Assembly: GCA_905221065.1 (NCBI GenBank)
Contig: CAJNBS010000002.1
Location: forward strand, 201,135-265,134
Reading direction: 5' to 3'
DNA length: 64,000 bases
Source of the DNA: a bacterium
Lineage (GTDB): Bacteria; Bacillota; Bacilli; Lactobacillales; Streptococcaceae
A model generated the notes under the pieces. That model searched no databases. It saw nothing but the letters and a program-made list of their open reading frames with translations, and had not been told where the DNA came from. Shown piece by piece: positions 6,859 to 15,939 of this stretch. The position numbers and the translations under genes are program-made. Position 1 is the first letter of the stretch; every line of letters starts with the position of its first letter.

Positions 6859-9800
6859 ATGAAAAAAACAAAACAACAACTAGAAAAAATCACCAAATAT
6901 TCGATTCGTAAGCTAACTGTTGGGGTAGGTCCTGTAGCCATCGGGGCCTTCCTTTTTGGTGCTAGTACCCTTTCAGTAGATAAGGTACAAGCCAATGAAG
7001 TTGGTGGTGCTCATAGCGTTCATTACCGTTATTTGGCGGAGCAGGAATTGACTGAGTCTGAAAAAGCCCTGATTCACCATGAGGTTCCTACAGAATTTCA
7101 AGATGATGATATTCTCTATGTAGTTTATCGCAAGAAGGCAACTAACAGTCAACAACTTCCATACACAGGAAGTAAGGAACTAGCTCTAGCAGGTCTTGGC
7201 TTGGCAACTGCCTCTCTAGCAGTCTTTTTGGTGTCCAAAAAAGGTCGCAAAGAGGTTCTAGGTGTTCTCTTGATTGGTTCTTTAGGAGCCAGCACTTTTG
7301 TACCTTATGGGACATTTGCATTTGAAAATAAGGAATTGCTTTCTTATAACCAAACTATTTCAGCCTCTACACATGAAGGCTTGGCTGAAGGGATTATCCA
7401 CATTGATGGCTATGAATACATTGGATACTTTAAGGAAGCGGAACTCCATCCATCAAGACCAGCTTCAGCTGAACAGCCTCAGTTGCCAGTAGAAAAGCAA
7501 AGTTCAAAAGAAATCGAGAAAACAGAAGTCGTTCAAGAAAGACCTGCTCTTGCTCCGGAAACTGTCGTTGAAAAACCTGTAGTAGAGAATCCAGTTGCCC
7601 CTGCTGTTGAAGAAAGACCAGTTTCTGAGAAGCCTCAGGTTAGACAGGAAGAGAGCTTGGTAGAGATTCCTTTTGAAACGGTGACAAGCCCAGATGCGAA
7701 TTTGGCAGAAGGACAGACTCGTATCGTCACAGCCGGAGTAAATGGTAAGCGTCGCCTTGTAACCAAAGTTTCGATGGTTAACGGTCAAGAAGTTAGAGAA
7801 GTCATCGAAGATCAAGTAGTCCAAAATCCTGTGTCGCAAGTCATTGCTGTCGGAACTAAGAAAGAGGTGCAACCTGCTCCAACTCCAGTACCACAAGCTG
7901 AACCAAATCACCAAGCAGCTAAAGGTACGCAAGAAGAAGGCAAAGAAGGCCAATCTTTAACGCAGTCAGAATTGCCAGAGGCTACAGTAGAGTCTAAAGG
8001 AATTCAAGAGGTAGGTAAGGAAGGTCAAGCCTTAACGCAACCCGAATTACCAGAAGCTCCAGTAGAGTCTAAAGGAACTCAGGAGGCAGGTAAGGAAGGT
8101 CAAGCTCTAACACAAGCTAAATTACCAGAAGCTCAAGTAGAAGTAAAAGGTACACAAGAGGAAGGCAAGGTAGGTCAAGCCCTTGTTCAAGATCCATTAC
8201 CTGAGTATAAGGTAACTGAGGGAACCCTTGTTGAAGAATCAACTACAGAAATTGACTACAAAACCGAAACGACTGAGGATCCAACTAAGTATACAGACGA
8301 AGAAACTGTCCTACGAAATGGTGAAAAAGGAAGTCAAGTTACAAAAACAACCTATAAAACGGTAGAAGGTGTCAAAACTGACCAAGTTCTTTCAACCAGT
8401 ACGGAAGTGACTAAGGAGCCTGTAAATCAACAGGTAAGCCGTGGTACAAAACCAATTGAAGGAACTCTTGTAGAGGAAAGCCTTGAAAAAATTCCATTCA
8501 AAGAAAAGATTGAAGAAGATGCTCAACTGAAAAAAGGTTTAGAAGTCGTAGCTCAAGAAGGGAAAGAAGGTCAGAAAAAAATCACTAAGACCTTTAATAC
8601 TATCAAAGGAGTTAAGACTGAGGATGCACCAAAAGTAACGGAAGAAGTAATTGAGGCCCCTCAAGACCGAATTTTGAAACGTGGTACTAAGAGCTTTGAA
8701 AAACCAGTATTGACCATCACAGCGGTTGAGCCTAGGGATTTGAAACGGACTTCAGATGTTAAATACAGTCTAGAAAATCCAAGTAAGGCAGCCATTAAAT
8801 CTATCACCCTAACTCTGAAAAAAGGTGATGAGATTGTGAAAACATTGAATGTTTCACCTGACAACTTAACAGCTAGCCTGACAGATTTGCAATACTACAA
8901 AGATTATAAGATTGAAACTAAGATGGTTTATGACCGTGGTGAAGGCGATGAGGAAGTAGTTCTGAATGAAGAACCTCTAAGAATTGACCTCAAAAAAGTT
9001 GAAATCAAGAACATCAAAGAAACCAGCTTGATGAGTGTAGATGCTGACGGTAACGAAACAGATACTAGTTTGCTTACGGAAAAACCAGCTGATGTCGCTC
9101 CGCTTTATCTACGAGTAACCACTCATGATAACAAAACAACCAGACTGGCTGTTGATAAGATTGAAGAAGTCACAGTTGATGGCAAGACCTTGTATAAGGT
9201 CACTGCCAAAGCACCTGATTTGATTCAACGTAATGCTGATAACACACTTAGCGAAGAGTATGTTCATTACTTTGAAAAGCAAAAAGCAAAAGAAGGTAAT
9301 GTTTACTATAACTTCAAAGAATTAATTGAAGATATGCAAAAAGAACCGACGGGTACCTTTAAGCTTGGTAGCAATATCAATGCTGCCAACGTTAACCCAG
9401 CAGGAAAATCTTATGTTACAAATGCTTTCAAAGGAACATTAACAAGTACTGATGGTAATAAATTTACCATTAGCAATATGAACAGACCATTATTCGGTGA
9501 TATTGTCGGTGGTACAGTAAAAGACCTACTACTTGAAAATGTAAATATCGACATGCCAGAAACCGATAGAATCGCACCGATAGCTAACGTTATTAAAAAT
9601 AATGCTACTGTAGAGAATATTAAAGTAACAGGTAACGTTGTTGGTAACAATGATGTATCTGGGGTGATTAATAAAATTGATGGCAGCGGAAAATTAAGTA
9701 ACGTTGCATTCATCGGTAAAGTCCACGCCGCTGGAAATAAAGGTGGTTACTTAACAGGTATCGTTGGTGAAAACTGGAAAGGTATCGTGGAAAAAGCTTA

Positions 9801-12780
9801 TGTTGATGCCGAAATCACAGGTAACAAAGCTAAGGCTGCCGGAATTGTATATTCATCTCAAAACGGTGGTAACAACAGCACTTTAGGTAAAGAAGGTACC
9901 CTTCGAAATTCTGTAGCAAAAGGTTCTATCGAACTTAAAGAAGCTGTTATGTCTGGAGGATTATTAGGTACTAACTGGGCACTGGGGGCTATTGAAGACA
10001 ACATCACTATGATGAAAGTTAAGACTGGTGAGATGGTCTTCGGTCACTCTGATATCGATGCTGATGATTACTTCACATACTCTAGAACGAAACGTAACTA
10101 TAGTGTTGAAGGTGTAAGTGAAGGTAAAAAGACTTATAAAAACTCAAATAAAGTCCCTAGCATAACTCAAGAAAAAGCGGATGAATTAATCGCTAAAATG
10201 GGAATCACTGCCGATAAATTCGAAAGCACACTTCCTGTTGAAGACAAACTGAACAACATTGTAAGTAAGGCTGATCAATACAAAAATATTGATGACTACG
10301 ACTCATCTCGTGAGCTTGCTTACCGAAACATTGAAAAACTTCAACCATTCTATAATAAAGAATGGATTGTTAACCAAGGTAACAAGATTCCTGCTGGTTC
10401 TAAATTATTAACTACAGAAGTTTTGTCTGTTACTGCTATGAAAGGAAATGACTTTGTCACAGACCTTACAGATGCTGATCACATTATGATTCATTATGCA
10501 GATAAGACGAAAGAAATTAAAGCTATTACACAAAAAGAATCGAAGGTTCAACAAGTTCGTGAATATAGTATTAACGATTTAGGTGATATTGTTTACACAC
10601 CAAATAGGGTTGTTAAAGATCGTGCCGATTTGATCAGTGCTATCGAAAGTAAATTGAGTCCAGTTGAATTGCAATCTGATGATGTTTACAAGTTATTCGG
10701 AAAAAATGGTGACGGAAAAGTTAACGCAATTAAGAACCTTTACTTAGAAGAAAGCTTCAAGTATGTTAAAGATAATCTTACTCAATTCGTTACGAAGTTA
10801 GTGGAAAATGAAGATCATCAGCTTAACACTGATGAAGCCGCTAAACGTGCCTTGATTAAGAAAATTGATGACAATAAGGCTGCAGTTCTTCTTGGTTTGT
10901 CTTACCTCAACCGTTACTACGGAGTTAAGTTCGATGACTTTAACATTAAAGAGTTAATGTTATTCAAACCTGACTTCTACGGTAAGAATGTTAGTGTCTT
11001 AGATAGAATCATCAATATTGGTTCTAAAGAAAACAATGTAAAAGGTGACCGTACTCACGATGCATACCGTGAAGTGATCGCTGGTGCTACTGGTAAAGGT
11101 AATTTACATGAGTTCTTGAAATACAATATGGAACTCTTCACAAGTGACACAGACTTAAACGATTGGTTCATTAAAGCAACTAAAGATAATGTATATGTCG
11201 TTGAACCAACAACTACAAATCCTGCATTCGCAGATAAGAAACACAGAGCTTATGAAGGATTAAATAACGATGTTCACGGTAAGATGATTCTTCCCCTTCT
11301 GAACCTAAAAGATGCACATATGTTCTTAATCTCAACATATAACACTATGGCATACAGCTCATTTGAGAAATATGGTAAGTATACTGAAGCTGAGCGTGAG
11401 GCATTCAAGGCTGAAATTAATAAAGTAGCTAAAGGTCAACAAAATTACCTAGATTTCTGGTCACGTTTATCATTAGATAAAGTTCGTAATCAATTATTGA
11501 AGAGTCAAAATATGGTACCAACTCCAGTATTAGATAACCAAAACTATAAAGGAATCAGCACAGATAAATACGGACACACTGCTAGTGGTAAAGATGTTGC
11601 GCCAGTACGTGAATTATATGGACCAACAGGTCGTTATCATGCAACTGATGGACGAATGGGAGCGGTAGCTCGTGTTTATCCTAAACCATATAAAGATGAT
11701 TCTGTTTTCTTCATGGTGACAGATATGATTAGTGATTTTGGTATTTCAGCCTTTACTCACGAAACAACTCACGTAAATGATCGTATGGTTTATTTAGGAG
11801 GTTCAGGACATCGTGAAGGTACGGACTTAGAAGCGTTTGCTCAAGGGATGCTACAATCTCCTGCTGAATCCAGTCCAAATGGTGACTTTAAAGCATTAGG
11901 ATTAAACATGGCCTATGAACGTCCAAATAACGGAAACCAATGGTATAACACTAATCCAAATGACCTTGCATCTCGAGAAGAGATCGATCATTACATGAAA
12001 GGTTTCAATGATACGCTCATGCTTCTTGATTATCTAGAAGGTGAAGCCGTACTTAATAAAGGCAGCAAAGAACTAAACAACGCTTGGTTCAAGAAAGTGG
12101 ATAAGAAATTACGCGGAGCGAATACGAAAAATCAATATGATGTAGTTCGTGATCTGAATGACGAAGAAAAGGCATATGATTTAAATTCTGTTAATGACTT
12201 AATAGAGAAAAACTTCATGACAAAACATGGTCCTGGTAATGCTACATATGACCCAACTGGATTTGGAACTGCCTATGTAACAGTGCCTATAACTGCAGGT
12301 ATCTATGGTGGTAATACAAGTGAAGGAGCTCCTGGCTCAATGTCATTCAAACATAACACCTTCCGTATGTGGGGTTACTTTGGATATGAAAAAGGCTTCC
12401 TAAACTACGCTTCAAATATGTTAAAAGCTGAATCTAAAAAAGCTGGTAACGCTACTTTAGGTGACGACTTCATCATTAAGAAAGTTTCTGATGGTAAATT
12501 TACTTCTCTAGAAGCTTGGAAGAAAGAATACTTCAAAGAAGTTGTGGATAAAGCGAAAGCAGGATTTAACCCTGTTACAATCGACGGTACTACATACAGT
12601 AGTTATGATGACTTGAAGAATGCATTTGCTGCAGCAGTTGATAAAGATAAAGCTACTCTTAAAACTGATAAAAATGGAAACAAATCTGTTTCTACAAACA
12701 ATACAGTTACACTCAAAGAGAAATTATACAAAAAACTTCTTCAACAAACAAACAGCTTTAAAACTTCAATCTTTAAGTAA
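6859..12780 (+). CDS. zmpB: Cell-surface zinc metalloprotease ZmpB (peptidase M26 family)
   Basis: A giant surface protease of 1973 residues. Order: YSIRK-type signal (YSIRKLTVGVGP near residue 15); an LPYTG sorting motif at 100-104 followed by a hydrophobic stretch and a basic tail, placed near the N-terminus as in streptococcal IgA1-protease relatives; a Pro/Glu-rich region; a G5 domain (about 266-340); four 25-residue repeats (355-454); two more G5 domains (about 455-535 and 535-612); a long central region; and the M26 catalytic domain with zinc motif HETTH (H1634, E1635, H1638) and third ligand E1658. All catalytic residues are present and the frame is intact. The ATG at 6859 is preferred (GAAAG 8 nt before it) over a GTG at 6853 overlapping the previous stop. 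ZmpB is a pneumococcal virulence factor linked to inflammation; its natural substrate is not evident from the sequence. Confidence 0.95.
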   Translation: MKKTKQQLEKITKYSIRKLTVGVGPVAIGAFLFGASTLSVDKVQANEVGGAHSVHYRYLAEQELTESEKALIHHEVPTEFQDDDILYVVYRKKATNSQQLPYTGSKELALAGLGLATASLAVFLVSKKGRKEVLGVLLIGSLGASTFVPYGTFAFENKELLSYNQTISASTHEGLAEGIIHIDGYEYIGYFKEAELHPSRPASAEQPQLPVEKQSSKEIEKTEVVQERPALAPETVVEKPVVENPVAPAVEERPVSEKPQVRQEESLVEIPFETVTSPDANLAEGQTRIVTAGVNGKRRLVTKVSMVNGQEVREVIEDQVVQNPVSQVIAVGTKKEVQPAPTPVPQAEPNHQAAKGTQEEGKEGQSLTQSELPEATVESKGIQEVGKEGQALTQPELPEAPVESKGTQEAGKEGQALTQAKLPEAQVEVKGTQEEGKVGQALVQDPLPEYKVTEGTLVEESTTEIDYKTETTEDPTKYTDEETVLRNGEKGSQVTKTTYKTVEGVKTDQVLSTSTEVTKEPVNQQVSRGTKPIEGTLVEESLEKIPFKEKIEEDAQLKKGLEVVAQEGKEGQKKITKTFNTIKGVKTEDAPKVTEEVIEAPQDRILKRGTKSFEKPVLTITAVEPRDLKRTSDVKYSLENPSKAAIKSITLTLKKGDEIVKTLNVSPDNLTASLTDLQYYKDYKIETKMVYDRGEGDEEVVLNEEPLRIDLKKVEIKNIKETSLMSVDADGNETDTSLLTEKPADVAPLYLRVTTHDNKTTRLAVDKIEEVTVDGKTLYKVTAKAPDLIQRNADNTLSEEYVHYFEKQKAKEGNVYYNFKELIEDMQKEPTGTFKLGSNINAANVNPAGKSYVTNAFKGTLTSTDGNKFTISNMNRPLFGDIVGGTVKDLLLENVNIDMPETDRIAPIANVIKNNATVENIKVTGNVVGNNDVSGVINKIDGSGKLSNVAFIGKVHAAGNKGGYLTGIVGENWKGIVEKAYVDAEITGNKAKAAGIVYSSQNGGNNSTLGKEGTLRNSVAKGSIELKEAVMSGGLLGTNWALGAIEDNITMMKVKTGEMVFGHSDIDADDYFTYSRTKRNYSVEGVSEGKKTYKNSNKVPSITQEKADELIAKMGITADKFESTLPVEDKLNNIVSKADQYKNIDDYDSSRELAYRNIEKLQPFYNKEWIVNQGNKIPAGSKLLTTEVLSVTAMKGNDFVTDLTDADHIMIHYADKTKEIKAITQKESKVQQVREYSINDLGDIVYTPNRVVKDRADLISAIESKLSPVELQSDDVYKLFGKNGDGKVNAIKNLYLEESFKYVKDNLTQFVTKLVENEDHQLNTDEAAKRALIKKIDDNKAAVLLGLSYLNRYYGVKFDDFNIKELMLFKPDFYGKNVSVLDRIINIGSKENNVKGDRTHDAYREVIAGATGKGNLHEFLKYNMELFTSDTDLNDWFIKATKDNVYVVEPTTTNPAFADKKHRAYEGLNNDVHGKMILPLLNLKDAHMFLISTYNTMAYSSFEKYGKYTEAEREAFKAEINKVAKGQQNYLDFWSRLSLDKVRNQLLKSQNMVPTPVLDNQNYKGISTDKYGHTASGKDVAPVRELYGPTGRYHATDGRMGAVARVYPKPYKDDSVFFMVTDMISDFGISAFTHETTHVNDRMVYLGGSGHREGTDLEAFAQGMLQSPAESSPNGDFKALGLNMAYERPNNGNQWYNTNPNDLASREEIDHYMKGFNDTLMLLDYLEGEAVLNKGSKELNNAWFKKVDKKLRGANTKNQYDVVRDLNDEEKAYDLNSVNDLIEKNFMTKHGPGNATYDPTGFGTAYVTVPITAGIYGGNTSEGAPGSMSFKHNTFRMWGYFGYEKGFLNYASNMLKAESKKAGNATLGDDFIIKKVSDGKFTSLEAWKKEYFKEVVDKAKAGFNPVTIDGTTYSSYDDLKNAFAAAVDKDKATLKTDKNGNKSVSTNNTVTLKEKLYKKLLQQTNSFKTSIFK
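7921..8220 (+). repeat. Four tandem 75-bp (25-residue) repeats inside zmpB
   Basis: Each unit begins KGTQE or KGIQE, continues with GK.GQ and LTQ or LVQ, and contains LPE near its middle. Units start at 7921, 7996, 8071 and 8146. Copy number is likely to vary between strains. Confidence 0.85.
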
Positions 12781-12787
12781 TCGAAAT

Positions 12788-12818
12788 CTCTCATCTGCTT
12801 TGCGGATGAGGGTTTTCT
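12788..12818 (+). terminator. Intrinsic terminator of zmpB
   Basis: A 9-bp stem, CTCATCTGC (12790-12798) with GCGGATGAG (12802-12810), and a TTT loop are followed by a T-rich tract. Confidence 0.85.
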
Positions 12819-12825
12819 TAATTTG

Positions 12826-12834
12826 TGCTATACT
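12826..12834 (+). promoter_or_regulatory. Extended -10 promoter of pabB, 6 nt before the start codon
   Basis: TGCTATACT is a perfect TGnTATACT box ending at 12834. The ATG is at 12841, where transcription should begin, so the mRNA would be leaderless. Confidence 0.7.
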
Positions 12835-12840
12835 TAAGGT

Positions 12841-14559
12841 ATGCATAGAAAAACAGTGATTGATTTTAGGGCTTTGGGCGAGAGATACACCTTTACCCAG
12901 CCTATCAAAGAGTTGAAAACGAGAGATTTAGCGGAAGTAACAGCCTTGCTGGCACAAGTGGAAAGCTACCAAGAGCAGGGCTACTATGTGGTGGGCTATG
13001 TCAGCTACGAGGCTGCACCTGCTTTTGAGGAGAAATTAGCAGTTCACAAGGCACCTTTATTGGACGAGTATTTGCTTTATTTTACTGTTCACGATAGGGT
13101 GGAGACCTCCCCTATTCCTCTGACTTATGATGAGGTTGATTTGCCTTCAAATTGGCAGGAAGTGACGTCTGAAGCAGAATATGAAAAGGCGATTGCCCAG
13201 ATTCACCATCATTTGCGGCAGGGGGACACCTATCAGGTTAACTACACCGTCCAACTCAAGCAGGACTTAAGTGCCAATCCGTTTGCCATCTACAATCGTA
13301 TGGTGGTAGAGCAGGAGGCAGGCTACAATGCCTATGTGGAACATGACGAAATGGCAGTGATTTCCATGAGCCCAGAGCTCTTTTTTGAGCAAAACGACCG
13401 TGAGTTGACTACGCGACCAATGAAGGGAACGACTCAGCGTGGAGTGATTGACCAAGAAGATCTTGACCAAGCTAGTTGGTTGGAGCAGGATCCTAAAAAT
13501 CGCTCTGAAAATATGATGATTGTGGACCTCTTGCGCAATGATATGAACCGTATTTCTGAGGTGGGGAGTGAGCATGTAGAACGTCTGTGCCAAGTGGAAC
13601 AGTATTCGACAGTTTGGCAGATGACTTCGACCATCAAGAGTCAGTTGCGAGAGGATGTTGACCTTGTTGAAATCTTTCGCTCTCTCTTTCCTTGTGGTTC
13701 CATAACAGGAGCTCCCAAAATTGCGACTATGGAGATTATCAAAAATTTGGAACCTCAACCGCGCGGAGTTTATTGTGGAACGATTGGTCTCTTACTTCCA
13801 AATGGGCGTCGGATTTTCAATGTTGCCATTCGGACCATTCAACTGCATCAAGGGAAAGCCATATATGGAGTAGGTGGCGGCATTACATGGGATAGCACTT
13901 GGGAATCTGAATACCGAGAGGTTCATCAAAAGGCGGCAGTCCTTTATCGCAAACAAGCTCGCTTCCAACTGATTACTACAGGGAAAATCAGCCAAAAACA
14001 ACTGCTGTATGAAGAACAACATTTGGAAAGACTGAGAAAAGCTAGTCGCTATTTTGCCTTTCCTTTTGAGGTAGAAGAACTGAGACAAGAGATAGAGAAG
14101 GAGTGTCAGTCTTGTGATATTGTTCAAGACTACCGCTTGCGAATCAGCCTTAGCAAGTCTGGAGAAATAGAAGTCAGTCGTCAAGTCTTAACACCTCTTA
14201 GTACGACCTTCTGTCAGGTCAAACTTTGCCTTCAGGAATCGAATTTACAGCAAGCATTTACCTATTTTAAAACGACTCATAGACCTCATTTGACAGTGGG
14301 AAATCAGGAAATCATCTATCACACTGCTGCTGGAGAACTGCTTGAAACCTCTATCGGAAATTTGGTTTTGAAAATCGCTGGAAAGCTCTATACACCGCCA
14401 GTCCGACTTGGCATCTTACCGGGAATTTATCGTCAGTATTTACTAGAAACAGGAAAAGTAGAAGAGAAAGTCTTAACCTTAAAAGACTTAGTCCAAGCAG
14501 AATCTGTATTCGGCTGTAATGCAGTGAGAGGCTTGTATGAGTTATTTATTCAAAAATAA
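12841..14559 (+). CDS. pabB: Aminodeoxychorismate synthase component I / aminodeoxychorismate lyase fusion
   Basis: A 572-residue fusion that would make p-aminobenzoate for folate. The N-terminal two thirds are a chorismate-binding PabB domain with PMKGTTQRG, DLLRNDM and GSITGAPKIATMEII. The C-terminal third (about 370-572) is a class-IV PLP aminotransferase-like PabC domain. Late in that domain are TAAGELLETSIGN and FGCNAVRGL. No glutamine amidotransferase (PabA) is encoded nearby; it would come from another locus. The gene stands alone between the zmpB terminator and cbpL. No Shine-Dalgarno sequence precedes the ATG and the -10 box is 6 nt away, so translation probably begins at the 5' end of the mRNA. 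Confidence 0.9.
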   Translation: MHRKTVIDFRALGERYTFTQPIKELKTRDLAEVTALLAQVESYQEQGYYVVGYVSYEAAPAFEEKLAVHKAPLLDEYLLYFTVHDRVETSPIPLTYDEVDLPSNWQEVTSEAEYEKAIAQIHHHLRQGDTYQVNYTVQLKQDLSANPFAIYNRMVVEQEAGYNAYVEHDEMAVISMSPELFFEQNDRELTTRPMKGTTQRGVIDQEDLDQASWLEQDPKNRSENMMIVDLLRNDMNRISEVGSEHVERLCQVEQYSTVWQMTSTIKSQLREDVDLVEIFRSLFPCGSITGAPKIATMEIIKNLEPQPRGVYCGTIGLLLPNGRRIFNVAIRTIQLHQGKAIYGVGGGITWDSTWESEYREVHQKAAVLYRKQARFQLITTGKISQKQLLYEEQHLERLRKASRYFAFPFEVEELRQEIEKECQSCDIVQDYRLRISLSKSGEIEVSRQVLTPLSTTFCQVKLCLQESNLQQAFTYFKTTHRPHLTVGNQEIIYHTAAGELLETSIGNLVLKIAGKLYTPPVRLGILPGIYRQYLLETGKVEEKVLTLKDLVQAESVFGCNAVRGLYELFIQK

Positions 14560-14601
14560 AAATTGTAATGAAAAGTTATAAGAACTAGGATTGATTTTTC
14601 C

Positions 14602-14630
14602 TTGAATTGAAGAAATAAATCTGATAAAAT
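14602..14630 (+). promoter_or_regulatory. Promoter of cbpL
   Basis: TTGAAT (14602-14607), a 17-bp spacer and TAAAAT (14625-14630), with TG at the extended -10 position (14622-14623). Confidence 0.75.
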
Positions 14631-14667
14631 AAACATGAAATCGATATCATAATTATGGGAGAAAAAG

Positions 14668-15813
14668 ATGAACAAACGTCTATTTTTAAAAATAAGTCTG
14701 GCGACATTGCCAGTTTTGGCTTTGTTTTCACAACCAGTTTTAGCAGAAGAAAACATCCATTTTTCTAGCTGTATGGAAGCTTGGGCTAATGGCTATTCGG
14801 ATCTTCATGAGGGGGATCCTGGTTATTCTGCCAAGTTAGACCGCGATCATGATGGTGTGGCTTGCGAATTGAAAAATGCTCCTAAGGGTGCCTTTAAAGC
14901 AAAACAAGCAACTGCGGCTCAAACCAACACAAGTTCAGCAACAACAAGTGGTTGGGTTAAGCAGGACGGTGCTTGGTACTACTTTGATGGAAATGGAAAC
15001 CCAGTGAAAAATACTTGGCAAGGAAGTTATTACCTGAAAGCAGACGGTAAAATGGCCCAGAGCGAATGGATTTATGATGATTCTTATCAAGCTTGGTATT
15101 ACTTGAAATCCGATGGATCTTATGCTTACAGTACATGGCAAGGAGCTTACTACCTTAAATCAAACGGTAAAATGGCTAAAGGTGAATGGGTTTATGACTC
15201 TTCTTACCAAGCCTGGTATTACTTGAAATCCGATGGATCTTATGCTCGCAATGCTTGGCAAGGGAACTACTATTTGAAATCAGATGGTAAAATGGCTATC
15301 AATGAATGGGTTTATGATGCTACCTATCAAGCTTGGTATTACTTGAAATCCGATGGATCTTATGCTTATAGTACATGGCAAGGAAATTACTATTTAAAAT
15401 CGAATGGTAAAATGGCTGTCAATGAATGGGTTGATGGTGGACGTTATTATGTTGGCGCTGACGGAGTTTGGAAGGAAGGTCAAGCAAGTACAGCTTCTTC
15501 TAGTAATGATAGCAATAGTGAATATTCTGCTGCTTTAGGAAAGGCAAAAAGTTATAATTCGTTATTCCACATGTCAAAAAAACGTATGTATAGACAATTA
15601 ACTTCTAATTTTGATAAATTTTCAAATGATGCAGCTCAATATGCGGTTGATCATTTAGAAGCCGATTATAAATATAATGCCTTATTTAATGCTAAAAACT
15701 ATAGAAAATTATTTAATATGTCTAAATCTCGTCTCATCAATCAATTGACCTCTTCTATAGATGGCTTTACAGAGGAAGAAGCTAACTATGCAATTGATCA
15801 TTTAGATGATTAA
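14668..15813 (+). CDS. cbpL: Choline-binding surface protein with Excalibur and Ltp domains
   Basis: A 381-residue secreted protein. A signal peptide (cleavage likely after PVLA, residue 26) is followed by an Excalibur domain (about 31-68, ending in the Ca-binding-like DRDHDGVACE), then about nine choline-binding repeats (about 90-270) of alternating TWQG...YYLK and EWVYD...AWYYLK type. Two C-terminal Ltp-type helical repeats follow (about 288-335 and 336-381), each ending YAVDHL or YAIDHL. The repeats bind choline on teichoic acids and so anchor the protein on the wall. This architecture is that of pneumococcal CbpL. Ltp domains are otherwise known from phage superinfection-exclusion lipoproteins. 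GGGAG lies 6 nt before the ATG. It is transcribed alone. Confidence 0.9.
   Translation: MNKRLFLKISLATLPVLALFSQPVLAEENIHFSSCMEAWANGYSDLHEGDPGYSAKLDRDHDGVACELKNAPKGAFKAKQATAAQTNTSSATTSGWVKQDGAWYYFDGNGNPVKNTWQGSYYLKADGKMAQSEWIYDDSYQAWYYLKSDGSYAYSTWQGAYYLKSNGKMAKGEWVYDSSYQAWYYLKSDGSYARNAWQGNYYLKSDGKMAINEWVYDATYQAWYYLKSDGSYAYSTWQGNYYLKSNGKMAVNEWVDGGRYYVGADGVWKEGQASTASSSNDSNSEYSAALGKAKSYNSLFHMSKKRMYRQLTSNFDKFSNDAAQYAVDHLEADYKYNALFNAKNYRKLFNMSKSRLINQLTSSIDGFTEEEANYAIDHLDD
15013..15480 (+). repeat. 120-bp tandem repeats coding for choline-binding modules of cbpL
   Basis: Units begin at 15013, 15133, 15253 and 15373 (last one partial). A stretch ending in AAATCCGATGGATCTTATGC is identical in the first three units at 120-bp spacing, indicating recent duplication or gene conversion. 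Confidence 0.85.
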
Positions 15814-15846
15814 CAGATACTGGCAGGCAAAAAAATTCCTTATAAT

Positions 15847-15874
15847 TCATTTACGCAAACCTTTGCATAAATGA
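15847..15874 (+). promoter_or_regulatory. Inverted repeat overlapping the glucokinase -35 box (operator candidate)
   Basis: TCATTTACGCAAA (15847-15859) and TTTGCATAAATGA (15862-15874) form a 13-bp arm pair with one mismatch and a 2-nt centre. The right arm contains the -35 hexamer of the gki promoter. It could also stop transcription from cbpL, but no clean T-tract follows. Confidence 0.5.
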
Positions 15875-15891
15875 GTGAATTTTGTTATACT
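15863..15891 (+). promoter_or_regulatory. Promoter of glucokinase gene
   Basis: TTGCAT (15863-15868), 17-bp spacer, TATACT (15886-15891) with TG at 15883-15884. Confidence 0.75.
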
Positions 15892-15939
15892 AGTACTGTA
15901 AGCATTTTCAATTACTACACAATGAAAAAGGAGAATATG

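Noticed and set aside
7156-7170. LPYTG near residue 100 of zmpB as a sign of a truncated or fused protein
   Set aside because: An N-terminal LPxTG with following hydrophobic stretch is normal for this streptococcal metalloprotease family, and the frame is intact.
7504-7953. 149-codon open frame on the minus strand inside zmpB
   Set aside because: It lies opposite a repetitive Glu/Val-rich coding region, has no ribosome-binding site or family resemblance.
6859-12780. zmpB as the IgA1 protease gene
   Set aside because: The family is the same (M26), but gene position beside TCS09 and the overall length fit ZmpB; the IgA1 protease lies elsewhere in pneumococcus.
15013-15480. Regular 120-bp repeats looked at first like a repeat array or CRISPR-like structure
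   Set aside because: They are in frame and code for choline-binding modules of CbpL; no conserved short repeat with unique spacers.
15871-15939. Longer N-terminus for glucokinase
   Set aside because: The stretch contains the end of the inverted repeat and the -10 box of its own promoter, and the ATG at 15940 has AAGGAG at good spacing.
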